NCBI RefSeq assembly: GCF_900112135.1
Contig: NZ_FOLC01000028.1
Coordinates: 1-54,326 of the forward strand
Origin: Collimonas sp. OK412
GTDB lineage: Bacteria > Pseudomonadota > Gammaproteobacteria > Burkholderiales > Burkholderiaceae_D
Direction of reading: 5' to 3'
DNA length: 54,326 bases
Made by a program: the position numbers and the translations under genes. Below, piece by piece: positions 43,169-52,780 of the stretch. The notes below the pieces were generated by a model. That model made no database searches. It saw only the letters and a list, made by a program, of their open reading frames with translations, and had not been told where the DNA came from. The number at the start of each line of letters is the position of its first letter. Within the stretch, counting starts at the first letter, position 1.

Positions 43169-44692
43169 ATGAGCAGCATTGCCAACCAAACCTTCATCGA
43201 GCAAGACGTCATCAACCGCGCAGTCTGGGAAGCTTGCGACACTTTTCGCGGTACCGTCGACGCCAGCATCTATAAAGACTATGTGCTGACGATGCTGTTC
43301 TTGAAATACATCTCCGACGTCTGGCAAGACCATTACGACAGCTACAAGAAAAAACACGGCGACCATCCCGAACTGATAGAAGAATTGCTCAAGAACGAGC
43401 GCTTTGTGCTGCCGCCGGCAGCCAATTTCTATGCCTTGCATGCGAAACGGCATGAACCTGGCAATGGCGAGCGCATCGACAAGGCTTTGCATGCCATCGA
43501 AGAAACCAACATCCAGAAACTGCGCGATGTGTTCCAGGACATTAACTTCAATTCCACCAAATTGGGAGACGAGGCCCAAAAGAACGACATTCTGCGTCAC
43601 CTGCTGGAAGACTTTGCCAAGCCGGAACTCAATTTGCGGCCGAGCCGCATAGGCACATTGGATGTAATCGGCAATGCCTACGAATTCCTGATCAAGAACT
43701 TCGCCTCTACCAGCGGTAAAAAGGCCGGCGAGTTCTACACCCCGCCTGAAGTTTCGCAACTGATGGCGCTGCTGGTCGATCCACAGGAAGGCGACGAAAT
43801 CTGCGACCCAACCTGCGGCTCCGGCTCGTTGCTGATGAAATGCGGCCAACTGATCCGCCAACGCAACGGTTCGCGTAAGTACGCGTTGTACGGACAGGAA
43901 GCCATCGGCAGCACCTGGGCCCTGGCTAAAATGAATATGTTCTTGCATGGCGAGGACAACCATCGCATCGAATGGGGGGATACCATTCGCAATCCCAAGC
44001 TGCTCGATGGCGATGGGCACCTCAAGCATTTCGACATCGTCGTCGCCAATCCGCCATTCTCGCTGGAGAAATGGGGCCATGAAGGCGCGCAGAACGATAA
44101 ATTCAAGCGCTTCGGCCGCGGCCTGCCGCCCAAGACCAAGGGTGATTACGCCTTCGTCTTGCACATGGTCGAAACCATGAAGCCCGGCAGCGGCCGGATG
44201 GCGGTGGTGGTACCGCACGGCGTGCTGTTCCGCGGCGCGGCGGAAGGCGTCATCCGCAAGCAGCTGATCGATGAAAACCTGCTCGATATCGTCATCGGCC
44301 TGCCGGAGAAACTGTTCTACGGCACGGGCATTCCCGCCGCTGTACTGGTGTTCCGCAAGAAGAAGAAAGACGACAAGGTTCTGTTTATCGACGCCAGCCG
44401 CGATTTTTTGGATAGCAAGAACCAGAACGTCTTGCGCGATCAGGACCTGCAGCACATCCTGGCTACCGCCCGCAAGCGCAAGAATGTCGACAAATACGCC
44501 TATCTCGCTAGCCAGGCTGAAATCGCTGCCAACGACTACAACCTGAACATCCCGCGCTATGTCGACACCTTTGAGGAAGAAGCTGAAATCGACATGAAAG
44601 CCGTGCGCGCCGAACGAGAAAAGCTCAAAGCGGAACTGGCCGTGCTGGAGAAAAAAATGGCAGGTTATCTCAAGGAACTGGGCTATGAGTGA
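43169..44692 (+). CDS. hsdM: Type I restriction-modification DNA methyltransferase subunit
   Basis: A 507-aa protein. I start it at ATG 43169 (CGAGA upstream); an in-frame ATG at 43151 is possible. The N-terminal HsdM helical domain is 'RGTVDASIYKDYVLTMLFLKYISD'. The SAM motif 'DPTCGSGSLL' begins at residue 213, and the m6A catalytic motif NPPF is at 294-297. The C-terminal part is a coiled coil that docks HsdS. It methylates adenine in both half-sites as M2S1. It overlaps rhuM by 8 bases. Confidence 0.97.
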   Translation: MSSIANQTFIEQDVINRAVWEACDTFRGTVDASIYKDYVLTMLFLKYISDVWQDHYDSYKKKHGDHPELIEELLKNERFVLPPAANFYALHAKRHEPGNGERIDKALHAIEETNIQKLRDVFQDINFNSTKLGDEAQKNDILRHLLEDFAKPELNLRPSRIGTLDVIGNAYEFLIKNFASTSGKKAGEFYTPPEVSQLMALLVDPQEGDEICDPTCGSGSLLMKCGQLIRQRNGSRKYALYGQEAIGSTWALAKMNMFLHGEDNHRIEWGDTIRNPKLLDGDGHLKHFDIVVANPPFSLEKWGHEGAQNDKFKRFGRGLPPKTKGDYAFVLHMVETMKPGSGRMAVVVPHGVLFRGAAEGVIRKQLIDENLLDIVIGLPEKLFYGTGIPAAVLVFRKKKKDDKVLFIDASRDFLDSKNQNVLRDQDLQHILATARKRKNVDKYAYLASQAEIAANDYNLNIPRYVDTFEEEAEIDMKAVRAEREKLKAELAVLEKKMAGYLKELGYE

Positions 44693-45716
44693 GACGGAAG
44701 ATCAACGTCGTGGCGAGTTGGTGCTCTACACCACTGACGACGGCGCGGCCCGGTTTTTTCTGCAAGCCGAGGACGGCACGGTTTGGCTGACCCAGCTGGA
44801 GCTCGCCGAGCTGTTCCAGAGCACCAAGCAGAACATTAGTTTGCATATTAAAAACATCCTGGCGGAAGGGGAGTTGTCGTCATCGGCAACTGTCAAGGAA
44901 TACTTGACAGTTCAATTCGAGGGTGGTCGACAGGTTAAACGCGCGCTACAACTCTATAGTCTCGACCTCATTCTTGCCGTAGGTTATCGTGTGCGCTCAC
45001 CGCGTGGTATCCAGTTCCGGCAGTGGGCAAGCACTCACCTCAAGGAATATCTGGTCAAGGGCTTTGTCATCGACGATGCCCGGCTCAAGGAGCCGGGCGG
45101 CTGGGATTACTTCGACGAACTGCTGCAACGCATCCGCGACATTCGTGCCTCGGAAAAGCGCTTTTATCAGAAAACCCGCGATCTGTTCGCGCTCTCGGTC
45201 GATTACCGCGACAACCCCGAAGCCGCCGGCCTCTTCTTCGCCGAAGTGCAGAACAAGATGCTGTTCGCCGTCACCGAATGCACCGCCGCCGAGATCGTCG
45301 TCCAGCGCGCCGATCCGAACCAGCCCAACATGGCATTGCAAACCTGGAAAGGCAATCGAATACGCAAGACCGACGTCATCGTCGCCAAGAACTACCTCAA
45401 CACCGAAGAAATCGGCGAACTCAACCGTATTGCCACCATGTTCCTGGACTACGCCGAAGACCGCGCCCAGCGCCGCCAAAACCTCGCCATGGCGGACTGG
45501 CGCAAATACGTGGACAGCTTTCTCGATTTCAATGAGCGCCCCCTGCTCAAGGGCAGCGGCAAGGTCAGCCATGCGCGCATGGAGACAATTGCCCGCGAAT
45601 GTTATGAAGAGTTTGATGCCAAGCGGCGAAAGGCCGAGGCTATGCAGGCAGATCGCGAGGATTTAAACGAATTACAAGGGATCGAGCATCTCTTGATGAA
45701 ACAGGAAAAAAAATGA
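44685..45716 (+). CDS. rhuM: RhuM family protein embedded in the RM operon
   Basis: A 343-aa protein with the RhuM pattern: 'TVWLTQLELAELFQSTKQNISLHIKNI' (HTH-like), 'YSLDLILAVGYRVRSPRGIQFRQWA' and 'FFAEVQNKMLFAVTECTAAEIVVQRA'. RhuM was named in Salmonella virulence islands, but its relatives are very common inside type I RM loci, where their role is unsettled. Overlaps with hsdM (8 nt) and hsdS (ATGA) mean it is made in step with the modification enzyme. Confidence 0.93.
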   Translation: MSETEDQRRGELVLYTTDDGAARFFLQAEDGTVWLTQLELAELFQSTKQNISLHIKNILAEGELSSSATVKEYLTVQFEGGRQVKRALQLYSLDLILAVGYRVRSPRGIQFRQWASTHLKEYLVKGFVIDDARLKEPGGWDYFDELLQRIRDIRASEKRFYQKTRDLFALSVDYRDNPEAAGLFFAEVQNKMLFAVTECTAAEIVVQRADPNQPNMALQTWKGNRIRKTDVIVAKNYLNTEEIGELNRIATMFLDYAEDRAQRRQNLAMADWRKYVDSFLDFNERPLLKGSGKVSHARMETIARECYEEFDAKRRKAEAMQADREDLNELQGIEHLLMKQEKK

Positions 45717-46936
45717 TTCCAAAGGGCTGGCATCTATCTACTTTTGGACAGGTAACCACTGTTGGCTCAGGCCAAGTCGATCCTACGCAAGCTCCGTACT
45801 CGGACATGACTCACGTTGGCCCAGAAAATATCGAATCTGGTACAGGACGAATAATCGAACCGAAACGATGTAAAGAGTTGGGATTGATCTCTGGGAAATA
45901 TGAGTTTGATGAGAACGCTATTGTCTATTCGAAAATACGACCCCATCTAAACAAAGTATGTTATCCCAAGTTTAAAGGTGTTTGTAGTGCGGATGCATAT
46001 CCAATTTGGTCACATGAAGGAACGTTGACAGCTGAATATCTGATGCTATTCATGCTTAGCCCTTACTTTGAGAAGCGAGCTGTAGCATGTTCTATGCGTA
46101 CAGGTATGCCAAAAATTAATCGAGAAGATTTGCAAGGAATACCAATTTGGTTTCCTTCTTTAAAAGAGCAGCAAAGAATCACATCAATTTTGGCAGCATG
46201 GGACGATGCCATCGTTACCACAGGAAAGCTCTTAGCTAACAATCGCAAGCAGAAACGGGCGTTAATGCAAAAGCTTCTTTTTGGCGAAAAATCACATGTT
46301 GGGCCAGAATCAAACTGGAAGCACGTAAAAATCGAACAAATTGCAGAACGCATTCAACGTCAAAGTGGTGGCACTGAGCATCCCATTCTGATGATTTCTT
46401 CTGGTAGTGGATTCGTGCGGCAGGACGAAAAATACAGCCGCTTCATGGCTGGCAAAAGTCTTGATGGCTATGTGTTGCTAAAACAGGGCGAATTTGCGTA
46501 CAACAAAGGGAATTCCAAGCTGTACGAATTTGGTTGCGTATTTCCTCTTGAAACATATCACGAGGGTTTGGTGCCGCATGTCTACGTTTGCTTCAAGTTG
46601 AATGCGAGCTGCAATCCTGCGTTCTTCAAATTTCTGTTTGAAGCGGATTATTTGCATGATCAGCTTGGAGCGCTCGTAAACACAGGGGTCAGAAACAACG
46701 GTCTTCTTAATATCAAGCCGGTTGACTTCATGAATGTCCGTGTACCGTTACCGCCACTAGATGAGCAGACATCCATCGCCACAGTTCTAGAGGCAGCATC
46801 ACTTGAAATAAAACTTAGAAAAGAGGCATTGGACGCTCTGAAGGTACAGAGGCGAGCTCTGATGCAACAACTCCTCACAGGTAAACGTCGTGCAAGCTTT
46901 CCCGCTACCGTCGAAGCGGAAGCTGTTGTCTTATGA
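45713..46936 (+). CDS. hsdS: Type I restriction-modification specificity subunit
   Basis: A 407-aa protein with two target-recognition domains (about residues 1-150 and 205-355). Each is followed by a conserved helix ('PSLKEQQRITSILAAWDDAI', 'PPLDEQTSIATVLEAASLEI') that sets the spacing of the bipartite recognition site. The DNA is much more AT-rich than hsdM and hsdR, as expected for target domains exchanged by recombination. Both ends overlap neighbours as ATGA. Confidence 0.96.
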   Translation: MIPKGWHLSTFGQVTTVGSGQVDPTQAPYSDMTHVGPENIESGTGRIIEPKRCKELGLISGKYEFDENAIVYSKIRPHLNKVCYPKFKGVCSADAYPIWSHEGTLTAEYLMLFMLSPYFEKRAVACSMRTGMPKINREDLQGIPIWFPSLKEQQRITSILAAWDDAIVTTGKLLANNRKQKRALMQKLLFGEKSHVGPESNWKHVKIEQIAERIQRQSGGTEHPILMISSGSGFVRQDEKYSRFMAGKSLDGYVLLKQGEFAYNKGNSKLYEFGCVFPLETYHEGLVPHVYVCFKLNASCNPAFFKFLFEADYLHDQLGALVNTGVRNNGLLNIKPVDFMNVRVPLPPLDEQTSIATVLEAASLEIKLRKEALDALKVQRRALMQQLLTGKRRASFPATVEAEAVVL

Positions 46937-49900
46937 ATGCCGTTCCCGAAACCAAAGAACAATTCAGCGCGCACATCCCAGCCTTGCACCTGCTGTGCGC
47001 GCTGGGTTGGACCTATCTATCGCCAGCCGCCAGTCTGGCCAAACGTGGTAATAACCGCGATGTATTGCTGAAATCGACCTTGATCGAGGTACTGCAAAGC
47101 CGGCGCTTTGACTACAAAGGCGAGTTGCACCCACTGTCGTCGAATGCGATCGACCAGATTGTGCGCGAGCTGTCCGTGGCCAGTTTGCAGGACGGCTTGC
47201 CGGCGGCGAACGAACGCCTGTATCACAAGCTGGCTTTGGGGATCACCGTCACCGAATTCATGGCCGACGGAAAAAAACACCAACCTACGATTGCCATCAT
47301 CGATTGGCGCGATCCGCAGGCGAATCGCTTCGAGGCGGCCGATGAGGTCGAGGTCTTGTCGGCGCAGGGTACGCATACGCGCCGGCCGGATATTATCGGC
47401 TATGTCAACGGCATCCCTTTGGTGGTAATTGAGGCCAAGCGACCTGATTCCGGCAACTTGAATGCATCCATGATTGCAGAGGGCATCAGCCAACAATTGC
47501 GTAATCAACGGGTGGACGAAGTGCCGCTGCTGTTTGCCTATGCGCAGTTGCTGCTGGCAGTCAGCCAAACCGACGGCCGTTATGGCACGGTGCATACCGC
47601 AGCCAAGTTCTGGGCGCACTGGAAGGATGAGGAGTTTGACGAGGCGCATTTCAGCAAACTGAAGAACACGGCGTTGAGCGCTCCTGTGCAGTCAGCGCTG
47701 TTGGCTGACAAGTCGGCCGAGCTGCAGACCTATTTCAAGCGCTTGTGGTCCGACCCGATGCTGCCGACCGAACAGGACCGGCTGTTAATCAGTCTGCTGA
47801 CGCCGGCGCGGCTGCTGGAGCTGGTGCGTTACTTTGTATTATTCGACCGCAAGTTCGGCAAGTTGGTGGCGCGCCATCAGCAATTTTTCGGCATTCGCGC
47901 GCTGCTGGAGCGGATCAATTTGCGACGCCCGGATGGCGGGCGCGAGGGCGGCGTGATCTGGCATACCACCGGCTCCGGCAAGTCGTTCACCATGGTATTT
48001 TTGACCAAGGCTTTGATTCTGTACGACAGTCTCAAGGATTGCCGCGTGATTGTCGTGACTGATCGCCTGGATCTGGAGGAGCAGCTGGCCAAGAATTTCA
48101 TGACCAGCGGCGCCTTTGGTTCGATGATTGCCACCAAGAAGGAAGGTGAGAAATCCAAGGTCAGCTCGGGGCGCGATTTGGCCCGGCGCATCGGTTCCGG
48201 TACCGAGCGGATTATCTTTACGCTAATCCACAAATTTAATACGGCATCCAAGCTGCCTGAGTGCTTTAATCCTTCACCCAATCTGATTGTGCTGGTCGAT
48301 GAGGGCCACCGCAGCCACGGCGGTGAAACGCATGAACGGATGCGCCGCGCCCTGCCGCATGCCGCCTACGTTGCCTTTACCGGCACGCCGTTGCTGAAAG
48401 ATGAGAAGACTGCCAACAAATTCGGCCCTATCGTTCATGCCTATACCATGCAACGCGCGGTGGACGATGAAACCGTGGCGCCCCTGCTGTATGAGGAGCG
48501 CGTGCCGGAGCTGGATGTCAATCAGGCGGCAGTCAATCGCTGGTTCGACAAGATCACGCTGGGTTTGTCGGATAGCCAGAAGGCCGATTTGAAGCGCAAG
48601 TTCGCCACCAAGGGCGCAATCTACGGTGCGGCCAATCGAATCGACTTGATCGCCTGGGATATCGCAGTGCATTTCAGCGAAAACATCAAAAAGCTGTTTC
48701 CGGGATTGAAGGGGCAAGTCGCCACGGCCAGCAAGCAGGATGCGATCCGTTACAAGAAAGCGCTGGACCTGACCGGTCTGGTGAGTAGCGCGGTGATCAT
48801 CTCTGCGCCGGATACCCGTGAGGGTAATACGGCGGTCGATGAAAGCACGTTGCCGGAAGTGCAGCAATGGTGGAAGGAAAACGTCGGCCACGATCAGGAA
48901 GCTTACGAGCGCCGCGTGCTGGAAAATTTTTCGACAGAGGGCGACCCCGATCTGCTGATTGTGGTGGATCGCTTATTGACTGGTTTCGACGAACCTGCCA
49001 ATACCGTGCTGTACATCGACAAACCCTTGAAGGAACATAGTTTGATTCAAGCGATTGCACGAGTAAATCGTTTGCATGAAGCAAAACGCTATGGCGTGCT
49101 GGTCGACTATCGCGGCATCTTGAAGGAACTGGACACGGCGATCCGCGCCTATCAGGTGCTGGAGACGCAGACCCAAGGCGGTTATGCGTTGGCGGACATT
49201 GAAGGCTTGTACAGTCAATTCAGTACCGAGTACAAGCGCTTACCGTCGCTGCATCAGGCTCTGTGGGACACATTCGAGGATGTAAGCAATCGAGGTGATA
49301 TGGAGCAGTTCCGTCAAGTGCTGATGCCGAAGTATATTGAGGATGAGCAAGGTGAAAGTTACGACACACGACAGAAGTTGCGCGAGGATTTCTACGAAGC
49401 CTTGACGGCCTTCGGTTTGTGCCTGCAGACAGCATTGTCATCACGCACTTTCTTCGAGGACCATAGTTTTTCAGAAAAAGATGTCGACATCTACAAGCGC
49501 GATTTGCGCTTCTTTACCGAGCTGCGGCAATCGGCGCGGCGCGATGCATTGGAGACTGTCGACTATAGTATTTACGAAGAGCAAATCAGGCGCCTGGTCG
49601 ACAAGCAGGTCATCGGCAGCGAGGTCAGGGAGCCCAAGGGCGTGTATCTGGTGCACAAGCTAGGCGACGATCCAGAGCGCTGGAGTGAGGAAAAAACGCG
49701 CAACGAAACTGATATCATTCGTACCCGCCTGCGTAAGACTATCGAGCAGGATCTGGCCGACGACCCGTATGCACAAAAAGTATTTGGCGATTTGTTGAAG
49801 CAGGCGATTGCCGAGGCCGAAGCGTTGTTTGCGCATCCCTTGAAACAATACGCTTTGCTCAAGAAATTTGAGGATCTGATCGAGAAGCACGAGATTGACG

Positions 49901-50226
49901 GCGTGCCTGATGCTTTTGGCGAGAATCATCATGCACGCGCTTATTTCGGGATTTTCAAATTGATCTTGGAGAACAATGATTTTTTGTCAGTCGACGACAC
50001 GACGAGATCCGCCGTTACCCAGTATGTTGAGCTGGCCATGCAGATCGACCGCGCGGTACGGACGGCAGTCGCCGAGCATTCCTTGAATCCGCAGAACGTT
50101 GAAACAGCCATCCGCAAGGCGTTGCTGCCGACATTGTTCGCCGTGATGGGGCTGGAAAAGACCAATGCCGTGCTGGAGCAGGTCATCCAGATTACACGTA
50201 TCGGGCTGGCACGCGGGAATTTCTGA
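46933..50226 (+). CDS. hsdR: Type I restriction enzyme motor/nuclease subunit
   Basis: A 1097-aa protein. The nuclease site is Asp153 with Glu167-Ala-Lys169 ('PDIIGYVNG', 'VVIEAKRPD'). The translocase motor has GSGKS at 347-351, DEGH at 456-459, 'AFTGTPL', and late helicase motifs 'VDRLLTGFDEP' and 'IQAIARVNR'. The C-terminal 'EALFAHPLKQYALLKKFEDL' region contacts the methylase. All catalytic parts are intact, so restriction should be active. Confidence 0.97.
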   Translation: MNAVPETKEQFSAHIPALHLLCALGWTYLSPAASLAKRGNNRDVLLKSTLIEVLQSRRFDYKGELHPLSSNAIDQIVRELSVASLQDGLPAANERLYHKLALGITVTEFMADGKKHQPTIAIIDWRDPQANRFEAADEVEVLSAQGTHTRRPDIIGYVNGIPLVVIEAKRPDSGNLNASMIAEGISQQLRNQRVDEVPLLFAYAQLLLAVSQTDGRYGTVHTAAKFWAHWKDEEFDEAHFSKLKNTALSAPVQSALLADKSAELQTYFKRLWSDPMLPTEQDRLLISLLTPARLLELVRYFVLFDRKFGKLVARHQQFFGIRALLERINLRRPDGGREGGVIWHTTGSGKSFTMVFLTKALILYDSLKDCRVIVVTDRLDLEEQLAKNFMTSGAFGSMIATKKEGEKSKVSSGRDLARRIGSGTERIIFTLIHKFNTASKLPECFNPSPNLIVLVDEGHRSHGGETHERMRRALPHAAYVAFTGTPLLKDEKTANKFGPIVHAYTMQRAVDDETVAPLLYEERVPELDVNQAAVNRWFDKITLGLSDSQKADLKRKFATKGAIYGAANRIDLIAWDIAVHFSENIKKLFPGLKGQVATASKQDAIRYKKALDLTGLVSSAVIISAPDTREGNTAVDESTLPEVQQWWKENVGHDQEAYERRVLENFSTEGDPDLLIVVDRLLTGFDEPANTVLYIDKPLKEHSLIQAIARVNRLHEAKRYGVLVDYRGILKELDTAIRAYQVLETQTQGGYALADIEGLYSQFSTEYKRLPSLHQALWDTFEDVSNRGDMEQFRQVLMPKYIEDEQGESYDTRQKLREDFYEALTAFGLCLQTALSSRTFFEDHSFSEKDVDIYKRDLRFFTELRQSARRDALETVDYSIYEEQIRRLVDKQVIGSEVREPKGVYLVHKLGDDPERWSEEKTRNETDIIRTRLRKTIEQDLADDPYAQKVFGDLLKQAIAEAEALFAHPLKQYALLKKFEDLIEKHEIDGVPDAFGENHHARAYFGIFKLILENNDFLSVDDTTRSAVTQYVELAMQIDRAVRTAVAEHSLNPQNVETAIRKALLPTLFAVMGLEKTNAVLEQVIQITRIGLARGNF

Positions 50227-50228
50227 TC

Positions 50229-50966
50229 ATGAAGCGTTTCATCGACTATGGTGAAGAGCGGATCAGTTTCGACATTGTTTTTATGCCTCGACCCGCCAGA
50301 CGGATCGCCATCCATGTCGATCCAAACGGCGCGGTGCAAGTCGATGCGCCGCAGGAGGCGACAGTCAGCGAAGTGATCGTGGCGGTGCGTCGGCGCGCGC
50401 GATGGATTTGGCAACGCTTGCGGGAACATCGCGACCGTATCAAGTACGTTTTGCCACGTGAATACGTCAGCGGGGAAACCCATTTTTATTTGGGCAAGCG
50501 CTATCAGTTAAAGGTGCTGCTCGATCAGGCAGCGCCGCAAAGCGTCAAGTTATTGGGCGGCAGGTTGGAAATCGTCACGCATCTTAGGGCCGCCAAACAG
50601 GTACGCATGCTGCTGGACGCGTGGTACCGACAGCGCGCTGAAGAGGTGTTCGGCCGACGCCTGCTTGAATGTGCCAGCGGCCTGCGCTGGCTCAAACAGT
50701 TACATCCGGCCTTGCCGATATTTCGTCTGCGTACCATGCGTACCCAATGGGGAAGCTGTTCTCCCAAAGGCGAATTGATATTGAATCCGCAATTGGTGAA
50801 AGCGCCGCGGCATTGCATCGATTACGTGATTTTCCATGAGTTGTGTCATCTCAAAGAACATAACCATAGCCCCCAGTATTACCGTCTTCTGCTAAGAATT
50901 TTGCCTGATTGGGAGCAACGAAAGATGGAGTTAGATAGATTGGCGGAGATGCTGTTGAATCGTTGA
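50229..50966 (+). CDS. YgjP-like M48/DUF45 metallopeptidase at the end of the RM operon
   Basis: A 245-aa protein starting 2 nt after the hsdR stop. HELCH at 203-207 is the zinc motif, followed by 'KEHNHSPQYYRLL'; 'TQWGSCSPKGELILNP' is the family core strand. YgjP-like proteins are repeatedly found as the last gene of type I RM operons, and a role in turnover or control of the R subunit is often suspected. That role is not shown by sequence. Confidence 0.93.
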   Translation: MKRFIDYGEERISFDIVFMPRPARRIAIHVDPNGAVQVDAPQEATVSEVIVAVRRRARWIWQRLREHRDRIKYVLPREYVSGETHFYLGKRYQLKVLLDQAAPQSVKLLGGRLEIVTHLRAAKQVRMLLDAWYRQRAEEVFGRRLLECASGLRWLKQLHPALPIFRLRTMRTQWGSCSPKGELILNPQLVKAPRHCIDYVIFHELCHLKEHNHSPQYYRLLLRILPDWEQRKMELDRLAEMLLNR

Positions 50967-51193
50967 TAAAGCAGAGCGGCCATCTATCTGGCTGAATTTC
51001 TTGTTAGATAAGTTTGTTTTTTTTGCAATTTGTGGCATTCATACCATCGACTTCCGGCCGTCGCTCGTGTATCCTCCGCAGTCTCTTCCTAGGCATTTGT
51101 TTTCATTCTGCAACAAATGCTGACCCCGCAAGCAATCCATCAGCAACAAGACGACGGTCGCCAGTGGCCGGCAACGCCAACGTGTGAGGACGC

Positions 51194-51472
51194 ATGAAGG
51201 ATTATTACGCCGTTCTCGGCATAGACAGCGATGCAACGGCCGGCGCCCTGAAAACCGCTTACCGCAAGAAGGCCGCGGAATTCCATCCCGACCGCAATGC
51301 CGCGCCCGACGCGCCCGCGCGGTTCCGCGATATCCAGGAAGCTTACGACCTGCTGTCGGATGCGGTGAAACGCCAGGAATACGACGAAAACCGGCGCCGC
51401 AGCCTGCTGGAAAACCCGCTTGAGACCGCCCAGCAAATCTGGACTACCTATATGAACAAGGTTCTGCAATGA
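51194..51472 (+). CDS. Minimal J-domain protein
   Basis: A 92-aa protein that is almost only a J domain: 'DYYAVLGIDSDATAGALKTAYRKKA', HPD at 31-33, 'RFRDIQEAYDLLSDAVKRQEYD'. The HPD tripeptide is what stimulates Hsp70 ATPase. No Gly/Phe or zinc region is present, so client choice must come from partners. The 23-residue tail 'LLENPLETAQQIWTTYMNKV' could bind the next proteins. It is the first gene of a four-gene operon and overlaps the next gene as ATGA. Confidence 0.92.
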   Translation: MKDYYAVLGIDSDATAGALKTAYRKKAAEFHPDRNAAPDAPARFRDIQEAYDLLSDAVKRQEYDENRRRSLLENPLETAQQIWTTYMNKVLQ

Positions 51473-52002
51473 TGCTTTCCGCTTTTTTTGAAGATTTGAC
51501 CAAGGCTTACCAGGCTGAGCTGGAGGATTTGCAAAGCGATTCCGAAGGCAACGACATCCTGGCTTCGCGCCTGAAAAGCAAGCGCGCGCAGTTTGCCCTG
51601 ATGATGCCGATGATAGAAACCGATCCTGAAATGGTGGCGGTGGCTTTCCACGGCGGCGTCGACTTTACCAATCCGCAGGCGCTCACCATGCTGCTGGGCG
51701 AAGAACCGGACGACTTCCCATCCTGGACAGAAGTCGCCGACGCCGTGCAGTTCGAGCCGTGGGCGCAAAAACTGGCTGAGGTCGCCTTGCAGGAGCCGGG
51801 CGGCGAGCGTTTCCTGATCACCACCATTTGCCTTGAATACCTGCATGAGAAAAGCAACGGCAGCTACCAGGGCACATATAGCCAGGCCGATTCGGATGAT
51901 GCGGTGGATGAAGTCGAGGGCGACGACGAGGACGACGGCCGCGACCTGGAAATCGAAGGCGCCGACTGGCTCGCGGAGCAAGGCTTCGAACGCCTGGGCT
52001 AA
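51469..52002 (+). CDS. Unrecognised acidic protein of the J-domain operon
   Basis: A 177-aa protein overlapping the J-protein stop by four bases. Residues 1-130 look helical, with 'FALMMPMIETDPEMVAVAFHGG' and 'AQKLAEVALQEPGGERFLITTICLEYL'. Residues about 140-160 form a strongly acidic linker ('DEVEGDDEDDGRD'). The end 'GADWLAEQGFERLG' may be a short binding helix. No signal peptide and no known domain. The tight coupling suggests it forms a complex with the J protein. Confidence 0.7.
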   Translation: MMLSAFFEDLTKAYQAELEDLQSDSEGNDILASRLKSKRAQFALMMPMIETDPEMVAVAFHGGVDFTNPQALTMLLGEEPDDFPSWTEVADAVQFEPWAQKLAEVALQEPGGERFLITTICLEYLHEKSNGSYQGTYSQADSDDAVDEVEGDDEDDGRDLEIEGADWLAEQGFERLG

Positions 52003-52041
52003 GCAATCTCAGACCTGGATATTTTTTGACATAGTGACTCC

Positions 52042-52740
52042 ATGACAAACGCGCTAGTAGTAAAAGCTGCAAACCTGATCCGCAACGGCGATATCGCCGG
52101 CGCCGAATTCGCCCTGGTCAGCCTGGCTGAAACCGAGGGCGATTACGCGCTGGTGGCGGCGCTCGATACGCTGCCGCCGAAAGACCTGCTGGCGGTTATC
52201 CGCGAATACGACACGTCGAAAGAATCGGTGGTCAACCTGCTGGTGACGCCGGAGCAGTTTGCGCGCGCCGTGGTCATGGAGCGGCTGTATGGCGACCATA
52301 GCCATGTGCGCTTGCGCGGCATGGTGAACGCGGTGCTGTTCCGCGACGATAGCCAGACCGGTGAATTCCTGGAAGCGATCGGCGATGTCGACGGCGGCTG
52401 CGAAGCGCTGATCGATTACCTGTCGGACCGCGATGAAGAAGTTGTGCACTTCGTCACCTATGACACGTTCAACGTCAACCGGACCGAAGAGGGCGACGAA
52501 GTCGACAAGTCGGAAGTCAGCGACCGCGACTGGAAAGAGCTGACCTGGCTGCTCAAGCATGAGCACCCCGACATGTTCGAGCAGATCTGGCCGGTGCTGA
52601 AAAAACGCATGAAGGAACGCCTGCGGCGCGAAGCAGAGCTGGAGCTGCAGGAACAGAAAAACCTCGAATCGCAGGATCGTCCGGCGGCTGCAACCCAGCC
52701 GGCCGCCGTTGCCGATCCGGGCGAAGAGTCGGCGCTCTAA
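52042..52740 (+). CDS. Unrecognised HEAT-like helical protein of the J-domain operon
   Basis: A 232-aa protein, 39 nt after the previous gene. The first 110 residues read as paired helices ('AANLIRNGDIAGAEFALVSLAE', 'DYALVAALDTLPPKDLLAVIREYD') like a small alpha-solenoid. The C-terminal part is charged, with a long Glu/Arg helix ('KKRMKERLRREAELELQEQK') and a disordered Ala/Pro-rich tail. No catalytic motif seen. Confidence 0.68.
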   Translation: MTNALVVKAANLIRNGDIAGAEFALVSLAETEGDYALVAALDTLPPKDLLAVIREYDTSKESVVNLLVTPEQFARAVVMERLYGDHSHVRLRGMVNAVLFRDDSQTGEFLEAIGDVDGGCEALIDYLSDRDEEVVHFVTYDTFNVNRTEEGDEVDKSEVSDRDWKELTWLLKHEHPDMFEQIWPVLKKRMKERLRREAELELQEQKNLESQDRPAAATQPAAVADPGEESAL

Positions 52741-52780
52741 GCACGCACCGTTTTCACTGTTGCAGGAACCCACGCATCCC

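Noticed and set aside
43067-44455. Minus-strand open frame of about 460 codons opposite hsdM
   Set aside because: hsdM motifs are unambiguous on the plus strand, and the opposite frame is a coding shadow.
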